Shown here piece after piece: positions 42,778 to 51,702 of a stretch of 64,000 nt of DNA. Both the position numbers and the translations under genes were made by a program. How positions within the stretch are numbered: the stretch's first letter is position 1; each line of letters begins with the position of its first letter. The stretch comes from Desulfomonilaceae bacterium (GTDB taxonomy: Bacteria > Desulfobacterota > Desulfomonilia > Desulfomonilales > Desulfomonilaceae): contig JAVHLK010000005.1 of the NCBI GenBank assembly GCA_031082285.1, forward strand, positions 46,936 to 110,935. Direction: 5' to 3'. The notes below the pieces were generated by a model that was given only the letters and a program-made list of their open reading frames with translations, ran no database searches and had not been told where the DNA came from.

Positions 42778-44283
42778 CTAAATCCTTGCAGTCTTGCATA
42801 CCATGCCGCTTCGCGGCCGGCCCCGGACGCCGGTGAACACGAGACGATACGGTCTGAAACTCCGCAGTCTCAAGCAGGCCCACAATACGCCGGTCTGGTA
42901 AAAGGCCTGTTCGGCAAGAAAGAAGAGCAGAAACGTGCCGAAGTTGAGGCGAGGCTTCTTCCGGAAGTACTGTGCCGCCGAGGGCAACAGGATCACCCCA
43001 ATGACTACGGGGACCGCCTGTGGAATTATTATAGCAAGCGCCCCCAATACCGGCAAATAGTAGCGAACCACATGCCGGCACAGATGATCCGTCAAGAGAA
43101 CGTGCTTCTCAGCCACGGCTCTCAACACCTGCCTCGCGGTGAGCGTTACGTTCATCAGCCGCTCGTACCGGTCCTTCCTCAGGAAAACTTCGGCAATCAG
43201 CATGACGGCAATTGCCGGCAAAAAAAGCACCTCTCGAGTCACAAGCGCTGCGATACACAGTCCGAGCACCACCATGCACAAGGGCTGCCACGGATAGTGT
43301 TTGGCGATTGATCGGTGGGCCAGGTAAAGCTCCGGTTCGGATTCACCATACTGAAATCGCCGTGTGAATCCTTCGAGAAGACGATTTCTGTGTTTGTGTC
43401 TCACCACACCCTTCGGAACGTACACCAGCCGGTGTCCGTGCTCCTTCAACCTCCAACACAAATCCACGTCCTCTCCGACCCGCATGTCCTCGTTGAGTCC
43501 CCCGACCTCGAGGTACGTGTCCCGCCTCACCAACATGTTGCAGGTGGGGACGTAGAAATCCGATTCCACACCCGCGCCCACGACGGTTTCTTCACCCATG
43601 TTGAGGGGCGATTGGACCTCCTCATACCGGTCAAGCAGGCTCTCGGTGTAGAAAGAGGCAACGTATCCGCCCACCAGCACGTTGCGTTCGTCGCGGAAGT
43701 ACGGTACCAGATCCCTGAGCCATTCCGGAGTGGCAATGCAATCGCTGTCGACGAAAGCGATAATGTCTCCGCGAGCATCTTTCGCGCCCCGATTTCGAGC
43801 AGCCGACTGCCCGCGATTCTCGGGATGAACGATGAGTTTCACGTCGTACGCGGATACCACGTCACATGTGCCGTCCCTGGAGCCATCATCGACAACAATG
43901 ATCTCCAGTCCGGACCGGGGGTATTCCAATGACAGCAACGAGTCCAAACACGCTCCGATCTCTCCGGCTCTATTGTATACCGCCACGATTAGGCTTACGG
44001 AGGGCTCATACGGGTCTTCCGGCGGCGTCCATTCCATGAGGCCGGTTTCACAAAGCCTGTCCAGAAGCTTCACCATCGACGTCCGGGCCGAACCGGACAA
44101 AGATCCGTTCCAGTCTTGAAACGAGAAGCCTTGCCGGCATTTCTCGAGAATCTCAAAGGCCGATCCGTTGATACGAATGGCTCTCAACGGATCGTCTCTG
44201 AGAATTACCCCCCCCTTGGCATCGCCGATGAGTCGAACGCCGGGCATGAGACTGAAATGTCCGTGTATCTCGACTCGTGTCAT
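42778..44283 (-). CDS. mftF: Mycofactocin glycosyltransferase MftF
   Basis: This 501-aa protein has an N-terminal PqqD-like domain (about 1-85: GHFSLMPGVRLIGDAKGGVILRDDP). A family 2 glycosyltransferase domain follows (SLIVAVYNRAGEIGACLDSL, IIVVDDGSRDGT, ARNRGAKDARGDIIAFVDSD, GEDVDLCWRLKEHGH), then C-terminal hydrophobic helices. MftF adds glucose units to (pre)mycofactocin. The ATG overlaps the mftC stop by four bases. The domain pair and position after mftC fix the identification. Confidence 0.93.
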   Translation of the reverse strand: MTRVEIHGHFSLMPGVRLIGDAKGGVILRDDPLRAIRINGSAFEILEKCRQGFSFQDWNGSLSGSARTSMVKLLDRLCETGLMEWTPPEDPYEPSVSLIVAVYNRAGEIGACLDSLLSLEYPRSGLEIIVVDDGSRDGTCDVVSAYDVKLIVHPENRGQSAARNRGAKDARGDIIAFVDSDCIATPEWLRDLVPYFRDERNVLVGGYVASFYTESLLDRYEEVQSPLNMGEETVVGAGVESDFYVPTCNMLVRRDTYLEVGGLNEDMRVGEDVDLCWRLKEHGHRLVYVPKGVVRHKHRNRLLEGFTRRFQYGESEPELYLAHRSIAKHYPWQPLCMVVLGLCIAALVTREVLFLPAIAVMLIAEVFLRKDRYERLMNVTLTARQVLRAVAEKHVLLTDHLCRHVVRYYLPVLGALAIIIPQAVPVVIGVILLPSAAQYFRKKPRLNFGTFLLFFLAEQAFYQTGVLWACLRLRSFRPYRLVFTGVRGRPRSGMVCKTARI

Positions 44284-45314
44284 CACGCGGCACCGAGGGA
44301 AGGTGTTTTCACCTGAACACAGTTGGCCAGACATCCCGGATCGGGAACTCCCAACCGTTTCTGGGTGTGATACGCGATTGCAGGACATCCTCCGTGACAG
44401 AAATCAAACCTCATGCACGTCTCACAGGATTTGATCTCCAGTCGTCGAAAGGATTCAAAAACGGGAGACTCCGACCAGATCGACGACAAAGAATCATCGG
44501 GAAGAATCCCCGCCTTGAACTCCGGTTCCTGGAGAAATGCGCAGGGATACACGTAACCCTGGGGAGACACGCAACAGGTAAGCTTGCAGGCTCCGCACAT
44601 GTTCAAACCCAATCCCCTCCGATCCTCATGGGACACGCTGAAAAACGAATCTCCGGTCGATACGCCGCGATGATCGCTCAACCAATCGGAGAACGACAAC
44701 AGTTGTTCCTTGGAGACATTGAGCTGCGACCAGGCGAGTTTTCCTCTGCCTGACGGCCTGAATCGAGATACCCGGAATTTCGCTCCAAGAGAATCGGCCA
44801 GACCCTGGAGGGCATCGAGTTCGGGGAAGCTGTATTTCGTCAGCACCGTGTTGATGCTTACCTCAACTCCTCTCTTTTTCAGGCATTCCAGCGCCTTTAC
44901 GGCGCGGGCAAAGCTTCCGGGCCCTCTGATTGCGTCATTGGCTGCGGCAGAAGCCGCTTCCAAACTTACCTGAATGTATACCAGCTTGTGATCGAGGCGT
45001 GTGGCCACATCGTCGTCAATGAGGGTTCCGTTGGTGCTGATGCAGGTAAGAATGCCCTTTTCATGGGCATAGTCCATCAAGTCAAGAAAGTCTCGCCGGA
45101 CAAACGGCTCGCCTCCCCCGATGCTGAACTGAAACACGTGATTGGCGGACATTTGATCTATGACGCGACGGCACTGCCCCGTGGTCAGTTCTCCCGGTCT
45201 CTTTTTCCCCGAATCGGAAAGGCAGTGGATGCACGAAAGGTTGCACTCGTACGTGACTTCCCAGGTCACGTTCACGGGCGCGGAAAGCCCCATGTCAACA
45301 TATTGATTGCTCAT
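44283..45314 (-). CDS. mftC: Mycofactocin radical SAM maturase MftC
   Basis: This 343-aa enzyme decarboxylates the C-terminal Tyr of MftA and cross-links it to the neighbouring residue. The SAM cluster is Cys24, Cys28 and Cys31 (CNLSCIHC). Auxiliary SPASM clusters use MCGACKLTCC...VYPC and CETCMRFDFCHGGC. SIGGGEPFVRRDFLDL and TCISTNGTLI are present. It overlaps mftB by 20 bases upstream and mftF by 3 downstream, a typical mft arrangement. Confidence 0.95.
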   Translation of the reverse strand: MSNQYVDMGLSAPVNVTWEVTYECNLSCIHCLSDSGKKRPGELTTGQCRRVIDQMSANHVFQFSIGGGEPFVRRDFLDLMDYAHEKGILTCISTNGTLIDDDVATRLDHKLVYIQVSLEAASAAANDAIRGPGSFARAVKALECLKKRGVEVSINTVLTKYSFPELDALQGLADSLGAKFRVSRFRPSGRGKLAWSQLNVSKEQLLSFSDWLSDHRGVSTGDSFFSVSHEDRRGLGLNMCGACKLTCCVSPQGYVYPCAFLQEPEFKAGILPDDSLSSIWSESPVFESFRRLEIKSCETCMRFDFCHGGCPAIAYHTQKRLGVPDPGCLANCVQVKTPSLGAA

Positions 45315-45576
45315 AGATAAGTCCCTTTTCCCGGAGCATTCCCAAGATGTCCGTCACCAGCCGGGACGCGGTTTCCTGCGGCAGCCCTTTGCGACTTCGG
45401 ATTGCTTCGACCAGTTCCGCCGCGGTCCGTCGGCCTTGGAAAAATTCCGGTGCCAGGAGATCTCTCGATGGGAGGAAATGCAACCTGGGGCCTCGATAGT
45501 CGTAAAAGAGGAGGCCGAACTTCTCCCGTCGTACCTGAACTCCGTCCCATAGGTTGTACACGACTTCCGATCGCAT
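45295..45576 (-). CDS. mftB: Mycofactocin precursor-binding chaperone MftB
   Basis: This 93-aa protein starts at the ATG at 45576 (AAGGA 8 bases upstream), reading MRSEVVYNLWDGVQVRREKFGLLFYDYRGPRLHFLPSRDLL. It is an RRE-type domain that binds the MftA leader and presents it to MftC. Helices at the C-terminus (LVEAIRSRKGLPQETASRLVTDILGMLREKGLIY) match PqqD-like folds. It lies 65 bases after mftA and overlaps mftC. Confidence 0.92.
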   Translation of the reverse strand: MRSEVVYNLWDGVQVRREKFGLLFYDYRGPRLHFLPSRDLLAPEFFQGRRTAAELVEAIRSRKGLPQETASRLVTDILGMLREKGLIYEQSIC

Positions 45577-45641
45577 TATCTCGTCCTTGAAAGAGGCCGA
45601 CTCGCGGATTGGCGCGCCGGGAGTCGGCCGTAAGGCGGGAA

Positions 45642-45773
45642 CTAGTAGATCCCGCAGATACCGTCGACCGCCATTTCTTCCATGGTGATTTCTTCCACAA
45701 TGGCGGGAAGTTCGGAACATTCCTCGTTCGAATCTTCCGAGAGAACGTCCTCCGTAATGATCTGATCCTGCAC
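45642..45773 (-). CDS. mftA: Mycofactocin precursor peptide MftA, Ile-Tyr variant
   Basis: This 43-aa peptide starts at a GTG with a near-perfect AAGGAGGT 7 bases upstream. An acidic leader (QDQIITEDVLSEDSNEEC) leads to the core AVDGICGIY at the C-terminus. The known consensus is IDGICGVY, in which Val-Tyr becomes the redox cofactor. Here the Val is Ile (codons GGG ATC TAC TAG). MftB and MftC follow immediately. The gene is too short for ordinary gene callers. Confidence 0.95.
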   Translation of the reverse strand: MQDQIITEDVLSEDSNEECSELPAIVEEITMEEMAVDGICGIY

Positions 45774-45885
45774 TGGAATTACCTCCTTTCTTCGTTTTCA
45801 ACCACGTCCCATCGTCGGCACGGCTCATGCCTGCCAATGATGTTTCCCGGACGTGCTCGGCAACGGGTCGAACGGTCGCTTAATC

Positions 45886-46695
45886 CTATGGTGCCCGCGC
45901 AGTCCAGCCGGCGTCCACGAGGATGCTCTGTCCGGTAATGCAGCGCGTGTCCTCGGTTGCCAGCCAGAGTACCGCGCGACCGATGTCTTCGGGCATGATC
46001 TCCCGATCCTTGAACGAATGCCCTACGAGAAAAGCTTCCTTGGCCTCTTCCTCCTCCATACCGAAGAAGCTTGCGATACCCTGCATCATGGGAGTCCAGA
46101 CCGTCCCGGGACAGACTGCATTCACGTTGATGTTGTGATCGGCCACTTCCATGCTCAGAGCCTTGGTCAGACCGATGATCCCGTGCTTGGCCGCACAGTA
46201 GTGGGCGCCCATTCCGAATCCCCGATGACCTCCCACCGACGAGATGCTGATTATCTTGCCGGAGTGGGCCTCTATCATCTTGGGCAACACGTACTTGCAG
46301 CAGAGAAACGTCCCTTTGAGATGGGTGTCGAGCACTTCATCCCATTCCTGCTCGCTCATATCGGCAACGGCCATCATCGAGGAATTACCGGCATTGTTGA
46401 CGAGGATGTCTACCTTACCGAACTTCTCCATGGTTCGATCGACCATGTTCTCCACGTCCGCGGCCTTGCGGACGTCACATTTGATACCCAGCGCTTTTAC
46501 GCCGAGTCCCTCGAGGCTTTTCACCGCCTCTGCCATTACCTCTGGAGTGGACATCCGATACGGTATGGTCTCCATGTCCTCGCAGATGTCCCCAATGACG
46601 ATATCCGCACCCTCCTCGGCCATAAGTTTTGCTGCGGCAAAGCCATTGCCGCGGGCGCCGCCGGTTACAATGGCCGTTTTGCCTTCGAGTCTCAT
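45886..46695 (-). CDS. Mycofactocin-type short-chain dehydrogenase
   Basis: This 269-aa SDR has the TGGARGNG cofactor motif, NNAG, a catalytic Ser (SISS) and YCAAK. The insertion after the second strand (DICEDMETIPYRMSTPEVMA...) matches mycofactocin-coupled SDRs, which hold NAD non-exchangeably and pass hydride to mycofactocin. The ATG follows AAGGAGG. It lies 112 bases upstream of mftA on the same strand. The substrate is probably an alcohol; its identity is unknown. Confidence 0.92.
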   Translation of the reverse strand: MRLEGKTAIVTGGARGNGFAAAKLMAEEGADIVIGDICEDMETIPYRMSTPEVMAEAVKSLEGLGVKALGIKCDVRKAADVENMVDRTMEKFGKVDILVNNAGNSSMMAVADMSEQEWDEVLDTHLKGTFLCCKYVLPKMIEAHSGKIISISSVGGHRGFGMGAHYCAAKHGIIGLTKALSMEVADHNINVNAVCPGTVWTPMMQGIASFFGMEEEEAKEAFLVGHSFKDREIMPEDIGRAVLWLATEDTRCITGQSILVDAGWTARAP

Positions 46696-46842
46696 TCGGT
46701 TCCTCCTTTCCTGTACGTCCGCAATTTACTTCCGTAACGCCTACCGAAGACGCACTCCCGCTCGCGAGACCCACCATAACGGAGCCTCCCTTGCGTTGCC
46801 TCATCGGATCCGCTCCCGGCACGTCGACCCGGGAAGGTTTCT

Positions 46843-47160
46843 TCACGTGTGGGGAAACTTGGCCATCAACTCCTGCAGGTTGCGCATGTCTTCCAGCGCG
46901 GTGTTGGCTCCATACTCGGCAACCTGGAAGTCAAGTTCATGTTGCAGCGAGGACAGGAGCATGAGGGCGTCGAGGTAGTAGACCAGGCTCACGTCGTTCC
47001 TGAAGTCCTCTCGGTACTGGTCCAGAAGTTGGTCTGCGTCCAACAGACCGAGTTGCTTAGAGTACTCGTCGAGATCGATGCGAGCCCGCAACAGACTGTC
47101 CATGAGCTCGGTCGCCTTGTGGACCATGTCCACGACGTGTCGGTGCATGGGATGGACCAT
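46843..47160 (-). CDS. Hypothetical helical protein, 105 aa
   Basis: I do not recognise this protein. It begins MVHPMHRHVVDMVHKATELMDSLLRARIDLDEY and is probably all helical with several His at the N-terminus. There are no cysteines. It lies 12 bases after the winged-helix gene, on the same strand, suggesting one transcript with it. Confidence 0.6.
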   Translation of the reverse strand: MVHPMHRHVVDMVHKATELMDSLLRARIDLDEYSKQLGLLDADQLLDQYREDFRNDVSLVYYLDALMLLSSLQHELDFQVAEYGANTALEDMRNLQELMAKFPHT

Positions 47161-47172
47161 GGAACAAACCCC

Positions 47173-47478
47173 TTACTGATGAGAAGCCTTCTTTGATGAC
47201 GTCAATGCACGTTCGCCGAGCTTCGTAACGGTGAATTTCATGATCGGATAAGTTCCCTCACGCTCCCATCGGTTGCGCTCCAACATGCCCAATTCAACGA
47301 GCTCGAGGATCCTTCTCTTGACGCCCGAGGACGAGATCTTCAGTTCCCGGCCGATGACATGACAGTGGTACTCGCCCGGTTTGCGATGATGACACGATCC
47401 GGAGCAGTCCGTTCCACCGTTGTCCTTGATCATCTTGAGAATGGGTACCAGATCCTCGGGCAAGTCGGTCGAAGCCAT
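47173..47478 (-). CDS. Winged-helix regulator-like protein with a CxxxCHH metal-like motif
   Basis: This 101-aa protein starts at MASTDLPEDLVPILKMI. The segment TDCSGSCHHRKPGEYHCHVIG is rich in Cys and His and could bind metal. After it comes a winged helix: ISSSGVKRRILELVELGMLERNRWEREGTYPIMKFTVTKLGERAL, similar to MarR/PadR-type folds. It is probably a metal- or redox-responsive regulator. The tiny neighbours on both sides are unknown. Confidence 0.65.
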   Translation of the reverse strand: MASTDLPEDLVPILKMIKDNGGTDCSGSCHHRKPGEYHCHVIGRELKISSSGVKRRILELVELGMLERNRWEREGTYPIMKFTVTKLGERALTSSKKASHQ

Positions 47479-47491
47479 GAGCGTCACCTCG

Positions 47492-47851
47492 CTAGGTCAT
47501 TCGCACCACGAAGGTCTTCACTTTGTGGATGAGTCCGTCCAGGTGAGTTTCGAGTTTGCCCAGGTTGTCCAGCGCATCCGCCTCGTTCCCGGCCTGAACG
47601 CACTGATAGAGACCTTCAGCCAGCACCTTGCAATCATACGATGTTTCACCGGCCTTGACGGTCTTCATGTACGCTCTGCTCAAGAGAGGTTCGACGTCCT
47701 GAGCCTTGGCTTCGAGCGTAGACTTGATCTTGTTCGCAGATGAATCGGGAAATGCGTCGAGATTTCCGGCGATATCCTTGAAGACGGCGAGCGTCTCCTT
47801 CATGAACGCGGGACCTTTACCCGCCACGGGCGGTCTTTGTACGTCGGCCAT
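47492..47851 (-). CDS. Hypothetical helical protein, 119 aa
   Basis: I do not recognise this protein. The ATG at 47851 follows AAGGAG (8 bases), reading MADVQRPPVAGKGPAFMKETLAVFKDIAGNLDAFPDSSANKI. It is helical, with two cysteines (YDCKVLAEGLYQCV). The gene lies between mrp and the winged-helix gene, all co-directional. Confidence 0.6.
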   Translation of the reverse strand: MADVQRPPVAGKGPAFMKETLAVFKDIAGNLDAFPDSSANKIKSTLEAKAQDVEPLLSRAYMKTVKAGETSYDCKVLAEGLYQCVQAGNEADALDNLGKLETHLDGLIHKVKTFVVRMT

Positions 47852-48119
47852 AATGTACTCCTTCTCGATCCGTATTTTCGGGTTGCCGTATATCAACGAT
47901 CTCGGCATGCCGCGGTTTCGCGGCCGCTCGTGCCCAACCGGGGTCACGAACGTGATCTCCTGCAGTACCTGTAAGGGCGCCTGCATGGATGTCTTTGTCA
48001 CACTCACCCAAGAGGTCCGTTCCGAGTGCCTCCCGGGCGCAGCATCGCACGGGGCGCCTCCGATCCTCGATCCGAGAGCCCTCACGGTGACCGCAAATCT
48101 CCGGGGACCCTTCCCGGGT

Positions 48120-49025
48120 CTACTTCTTGTGGTGATCTCTTCCTTCTTGCCATTCGCGATGTTTGACCACAACCTTTTCCCTGGGGGGAAGCCGCTTCAG
48201 TATCTCCTCCGCGATCCGGAACATGGCCTGAGAGGTCAGGGATTGAGGCTCTTTGAATATGATCGGGATGCCGGTGTCGGCCGCATCCGAGCACTGCCCG
48301 TCCAGAGGTATGCCTCCCAGGAAAGGTATCTTGAACGTCCGGGCCAATCTTTCTCCTCTGTCCCGGCCGAAGAAATACTCTTGTCGCCCGCAGTCCGGGC
48401 ACGTATAGGAGTTCATGTTCTCGATCAGACCGAGTACCGGAGCATTCAGCTCGTTTGCTGCATTGATCGCCTTGCTGCAGACAATGGTTGAGATCTCCTG
48501 CGGTGTGGTCACCACCACCATTCCGTCAAGGCCGGGAAGGGATTTCATGATCGTGATGGGCTCGTCGCCCGTACCGGGAGGCAAATCCACCAGGAGAAAA
48601 TCGAGTTCGTGCCATTTGATGGAACTCATGAACTGACGAAGGACTCGTGCCTTGTATTGCCCTCGCCACATGATGGGAGTCATATCGGTGGGCCAGATCA
48701 GGGCAACGGACATGACCTTCAAGCCTTGGTCCGTGACGACCGGGTCGATTCCGTGGCTCCCATGAAGGATGTCTCTCATTTCAGTTCGAATCCCCACCAT
48801 TTTCGGCACACTGGGGCCGTGGACGTCCGCGTCGAAGATGCCGACCTCCATGCCCTTGGTCTTGAGCGCCGCCGCGAGATTGACTACCACGCTTGTCTTC
48901 CCGACACCGCCTTTGCCGCTAATGATGGCAATCTTGTAATTGATGGCGGCCATCGCGTCACGGATGGGACCGTGGTGGTGTCCTCCTGCGTGCTTATGAG
49001 CCGGGTGCGTATCGTGATGTGTCAA
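48120..49025 (-). CDS. mrp: Mrp/NBP35-type P-loop ATPase
   Basis: This 301-aa protein is a candidate Fe-S cluster carrier. The N-terminus is His-rich (MTHHDTHPAHKHAGGHHHG). The deviant Walker A is SGKGGVGKTSVVVNLA. FDADVHGPSVPKMVG, LLVDLPPGTGDEPIT and a CPDC motif near residue 210 are as in ApbC/Nbp35, where the Cys pair binds a bridging [4Fe-4S]. Abundant Fe-S proteins in the window make this role natural. Confidence 0.92.
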   Translation of the reverse strand: MTHHDTHPAHKHAGGHHHGPIRDAMAAINYKIAIISGKGGVGKTSVVVNLAAALKTKGMEVGIFDADVHGPSVPKMVGIRTEMRDILHGSHGIDPVVTDQGLKVMSVALIWPTDMTPIMWRGQYKARVLRQFMSSIKWHELDFLLVDLPPGTGDEPITIMKSLPGLDGMVVVTTPQEISTIVCSKAINAANELNAPVLGLIENMNSYTCPDCGRQEYFFGRDRGERLARTFKIPFLGGIPLDGQCSDAADTGIPIIFKEPQSLTSQAMFRIAEEILKRLPPREKVVVKHREWQEGRDHHKK

Positions 49026-49086
49026 AGTGCGCCTCCCTCATTGAGTGGTTCGGTGTGTGCCGCTGTCGGGTGCGGTTCCATCGCAT

Positions 49087-50196
49087 CTAGGCGACAAAGA
49101 ACTCGCATTCCGTGCTTCCGAGCTCCAACGTTTCCGCGTACCGGATCCAATGTGCCGGATCTTGCCCCGTCAAGGCTTGAAGTTTGTCTTGTCCCTTCTC
49201 CATGACATTCAGGGTCTCGGCGATCGATCCGGGAACCCCGCGACTCTGCGTGATCATCTGATAGGTTGCCCAATCAACCGCCACGGGATCCTCAGACGCG
49301 AGGATACCCAGGTCCGGAATGAAGGGAGTATCGGAAAAGGGATGATCGTCGGTCTGAGGCGTGACGGACGTGAGAAAGTTGATAAAGATCGCTCCGCCTC
49401 TCAGGTGATGAACCGCCGTATGGGCGGCCTCAACGACACACTCTTGAAACTCGTGTATTCCGTCGGGCTTCACGCGCATCGCGGCGGTGGGGCAGACCAG
49501 GAAACAGCCGAGACAGCTGGTGCACATGTCCGGACGAAAGGAAATCTTCGGATCGGCCTCAATTATCGCGGCGGTGGGGCAGTAAGGAAGACATATCCGG
49601 CAGTTGTCGCATTTTTCCTCGTCGTACTCCATCTCGAGAACGGAGTGAATCCTGGATTTGCCCGTGGCGGTGAGCAGGCCCATCCCCAAGTTGAACAGAG
49701 CACCGGCAAGTCCCAGAAGCGGATGAGCCGTGACGTGAGACAACACGGCAAGGTTACCCGTGTCGGTCAGCAGGCTCCCCAACTCCACCCCGCCGAGATG
49801 CTTTCCGTCGGACGAGAAAAATCTTCCCTCTTCGTTGGTGTACCCGCCGGCGAGCAGCACCTGATTGTCGAAGGTTTCGCCGGGACTGTATCCGGTTACC
49901 AGAGCCGTATTGGTCCAATCATAGCCTCTGAATCGAGATCCCTTGAAAAGGGACCCCGAATCGGTCACCACCGGCCTTGTCCCTCGCGATCGGAGATTCT
50001 CGAAAAGCGTGGTCACAAATACCGGCGGCAGATAATGAGCGTACCCGAGCTCGCTCAGATTGATCTTGAGAGCCAGGCTCTCCTCGGGAACCAGGAGCCT
50101 GGTGAATTCGGGAAGTTCAAGGAGCGCCGAGATTTTGGACACCGCGCTCTGGCGGACGCTCCGTGACCTGCCTTTGATCCAATAAACGTTGGCCAT
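49087..50196 (-). CDS. DUF362 protein with two-cluster ferredoxin insert (A)
   Basis: This 369-aa protein starts at the ATG at 50196 (GGAG upstream). DUF362 flanks (LALKINLSELGYAHYLPPVFVTTL, VVTDSGSLFKGSRFRGYDW, LSHVTAHPLLGLAGALFNLGMGLL, SEDPVAVDWATYQMI) surround a ferredoxin pair (CDNCRICLPYCPTAA, CTSCLGCFLVCPTAA). The family is common in anaerobes, with no firm biochemical role. A larger relative sits at 50347. Confidence 0.87.
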   Translation of the reverse strand: MANVYWIKGRSRSVRQSAVSKISALLELPEFTRLLVPEESLALKINLSELGYAHYLPPVFVTTLFENLRSRGTRPVVTDSGSLFKGSRFRGYDWTNTALVTGYSPGETFDNQVLLAGGYTNEEGRFFSSDGKHLGGVELGSLLTDTGNLAVLSHVTAHPLLGLAGALFNLGMGLLTATGKSRIHSVLEMEYDEEKCDNCRICLPYCPTAAIIEADPKISFRPDMCTSCLGCFLVCPTAAMRVKPDGIHEFQECVVEAAHTAVHHLRGGAIFINFLTSVTPQTDDHPFSDTPFIPDLGILASEDPVAVDWATYQMITQSRGVPGSIAETLNVMEKGQDKLQALTGQDPAHWIRYAETLELGSTECEFFVA

Positions 50197-50346
50197 AACA
50201 CTCCATCCCATTCCGGTGCGGTGGACAAACTCCACCACTCCGGTTGCGGCGCCTGCGCCTCCGGATGCCGGCCCGTATCATATGGGCCGGGTCAAGGGGC
50301 GATACTCAAGATCGCCCCTGATTCACAATGAGTGATGAACGAGTGA

Positions 50347-51702
50347 TCACGCGGTAGGATCAAAATCCTTCCATTTGTTGAGCCAGCCTCCGAGGTCCTC
50401 TCTGTTGAATGGAAACTCTCGGCCGACGTGATGATTCTCGAAGACCTGGCGCATTGGGCGCACCGTCATAGGAGTTTTCCGGATTTGCCATTTGGCGATG
50501 TTCTCCGGGTTCAGCTCGGGCTCATACTCGATGAGCTCATAGTTCATGGTTCCCATGCCGATCTTTTCCGCGGCCTTGAGCTGAATCCTGGGCGTGAAGG
50601 CGTTGACGGCCTTGAATTTGTCTTCTCCCGGTTTCAGCCCCAGTTCTTCGGCGCGGGAGCCCGGATACACCTTTGCCTTGTCGATCAAGTCGCAAACGGC
50701 CGTGTCGATCGCCACAATATCCTTGGAGGCAAACACTCCCACGTCGCCCGATACGGGAAGTCCGCCCCACGGGAAACAGTCGCATTCAGGGCAAATATCC
50801 ACGGCATAGGCCATGTAGCCGATCTTGCCGGGTTTGAAGGTCTTCATGCAGCCCAAAGCCGCGTCGGACATCGCAATCTGGGCCAGCGGGAAGTAATCGT
50901 CGCGGAAGCCGATACCTTCCATTCCGGTGAACATGCACGTCACCTGGCAGGAATAGCAGAGTGCACACTTCTCATAATCAAGTTCCACACCCTCCGCGGC
51001 CACGGTGATCGCGGATTCCGGACAGCTGTCCTCGCACATCTTTGCGTACGGACATTCCGTACCCTTGCACCCTTCCTTGTTGACCTTCGGATAACCGATC
51101 GCGTCCTCGGGATCGCCCCAGAAAGCCAAATGTGTCTGATACTTGCCTCTCTTGGACTGGGCGCCGATTCCAAAGTTCTTGATGCAGCCGCCGAACGCGG
51201 TGATCGGGTGGCCCTTGGCATGGGCCAGGTTGATGACCGCATCCGCCTCATACAGGCCGCGGCCGATGTACGTTTCTTTGATGATATTGCCTTCGGGCAG
51301 TTCCACTCTCAGGTCGTCTTCACCGAAGAACCCGTCGGCAACGATAAACGGCGCCTGCAAGCTGGCCCAGTTCAATCCGTGACGATTGGCTCCCTCGACC
51401 AGCATCTGCCCCGTGCACCGATTGTTGAACAAGTGGTACGTCAGCGTCGTGGTGTCCGTGACGAAGGGTTTTCCTCCACAAGCCTTCACTTCCTCCACGA
51501 TCGCGGCAACGAACTCCGGCCTCAGGCAGTGGGTCCTATTCCACTCACCGCAATGAACCTTGACTGCAACACTGTCGTCCTTCTCGATGCACTTGTCCAG
51601 CCCGGCAAGGTAGAATAGATCCTTGGCTTTGGCTATGGTGCTCTCGGTCCAGTTGGTCGCATTTGCGGCGGCGTACCAAACTTTTGAGGGCTTATCCGAC
51701 AT
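50347..51702 (-). CDS. DUF362 protein with ferredoxin domain (B)
   Basis: This 451-aa protein starts at MSDKPSKVWYAAANATNW (GAGGAG 9 bases upstream). DUF362 motifs are VAVKVHCGEWNRTHCLRPEFV, FVTDTTTLTYHLFNNRCTG and LAHAKGHPITAFGGCIKNFGIG. The ferredoxin region has CKGTECPYAKMCEDSCPESA and CALCYSCQVTCMFTG, with a later CPECDCFPWGG. It is related to but longer than gene A (150 bases away), with an added C-terminal segment. Function is unknown. Confidence 0.87.
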   Translation of the reverse strand: MSDKPSKVWYAAANATNWTESTIAKAKDLFYLAGLDKCIEKDDSVAVKVHCGEWNRTHCLRPEFVAAIVEEVKACGGKPFVTDTTTLTYHLFNNRCTGQMLVEGANRHGLNWASLQAPFIVADGFFGEDDLRVELPEGNIIKETYIGRGLYEADAVINLAHAKGHPITAFGGCIKNFGIGAQSKRGKYQTHLAFWGDPEDAIGYPKVNKEGCKGTECPYAKMCEDSCPESAITVAAEGVELDYEKCALCYSCQVTCMFTGMEGIGFRDDYFPLAQIAMSDAALGCMKTFKPGKIGYMAYAVDICPECDCFPWGGLPVSGDVGVFASKDIVAIDTAVCDLIDKAKVYPGSRAEELGLKPGEDKFKAVNAFTPRIQLKAAEKIGMGTMNYELIEYEPELNPENIAKWQIRKTPMTVRPMRQVFENHHVGREFPFNREDLGGWLNKWKDFDPTA

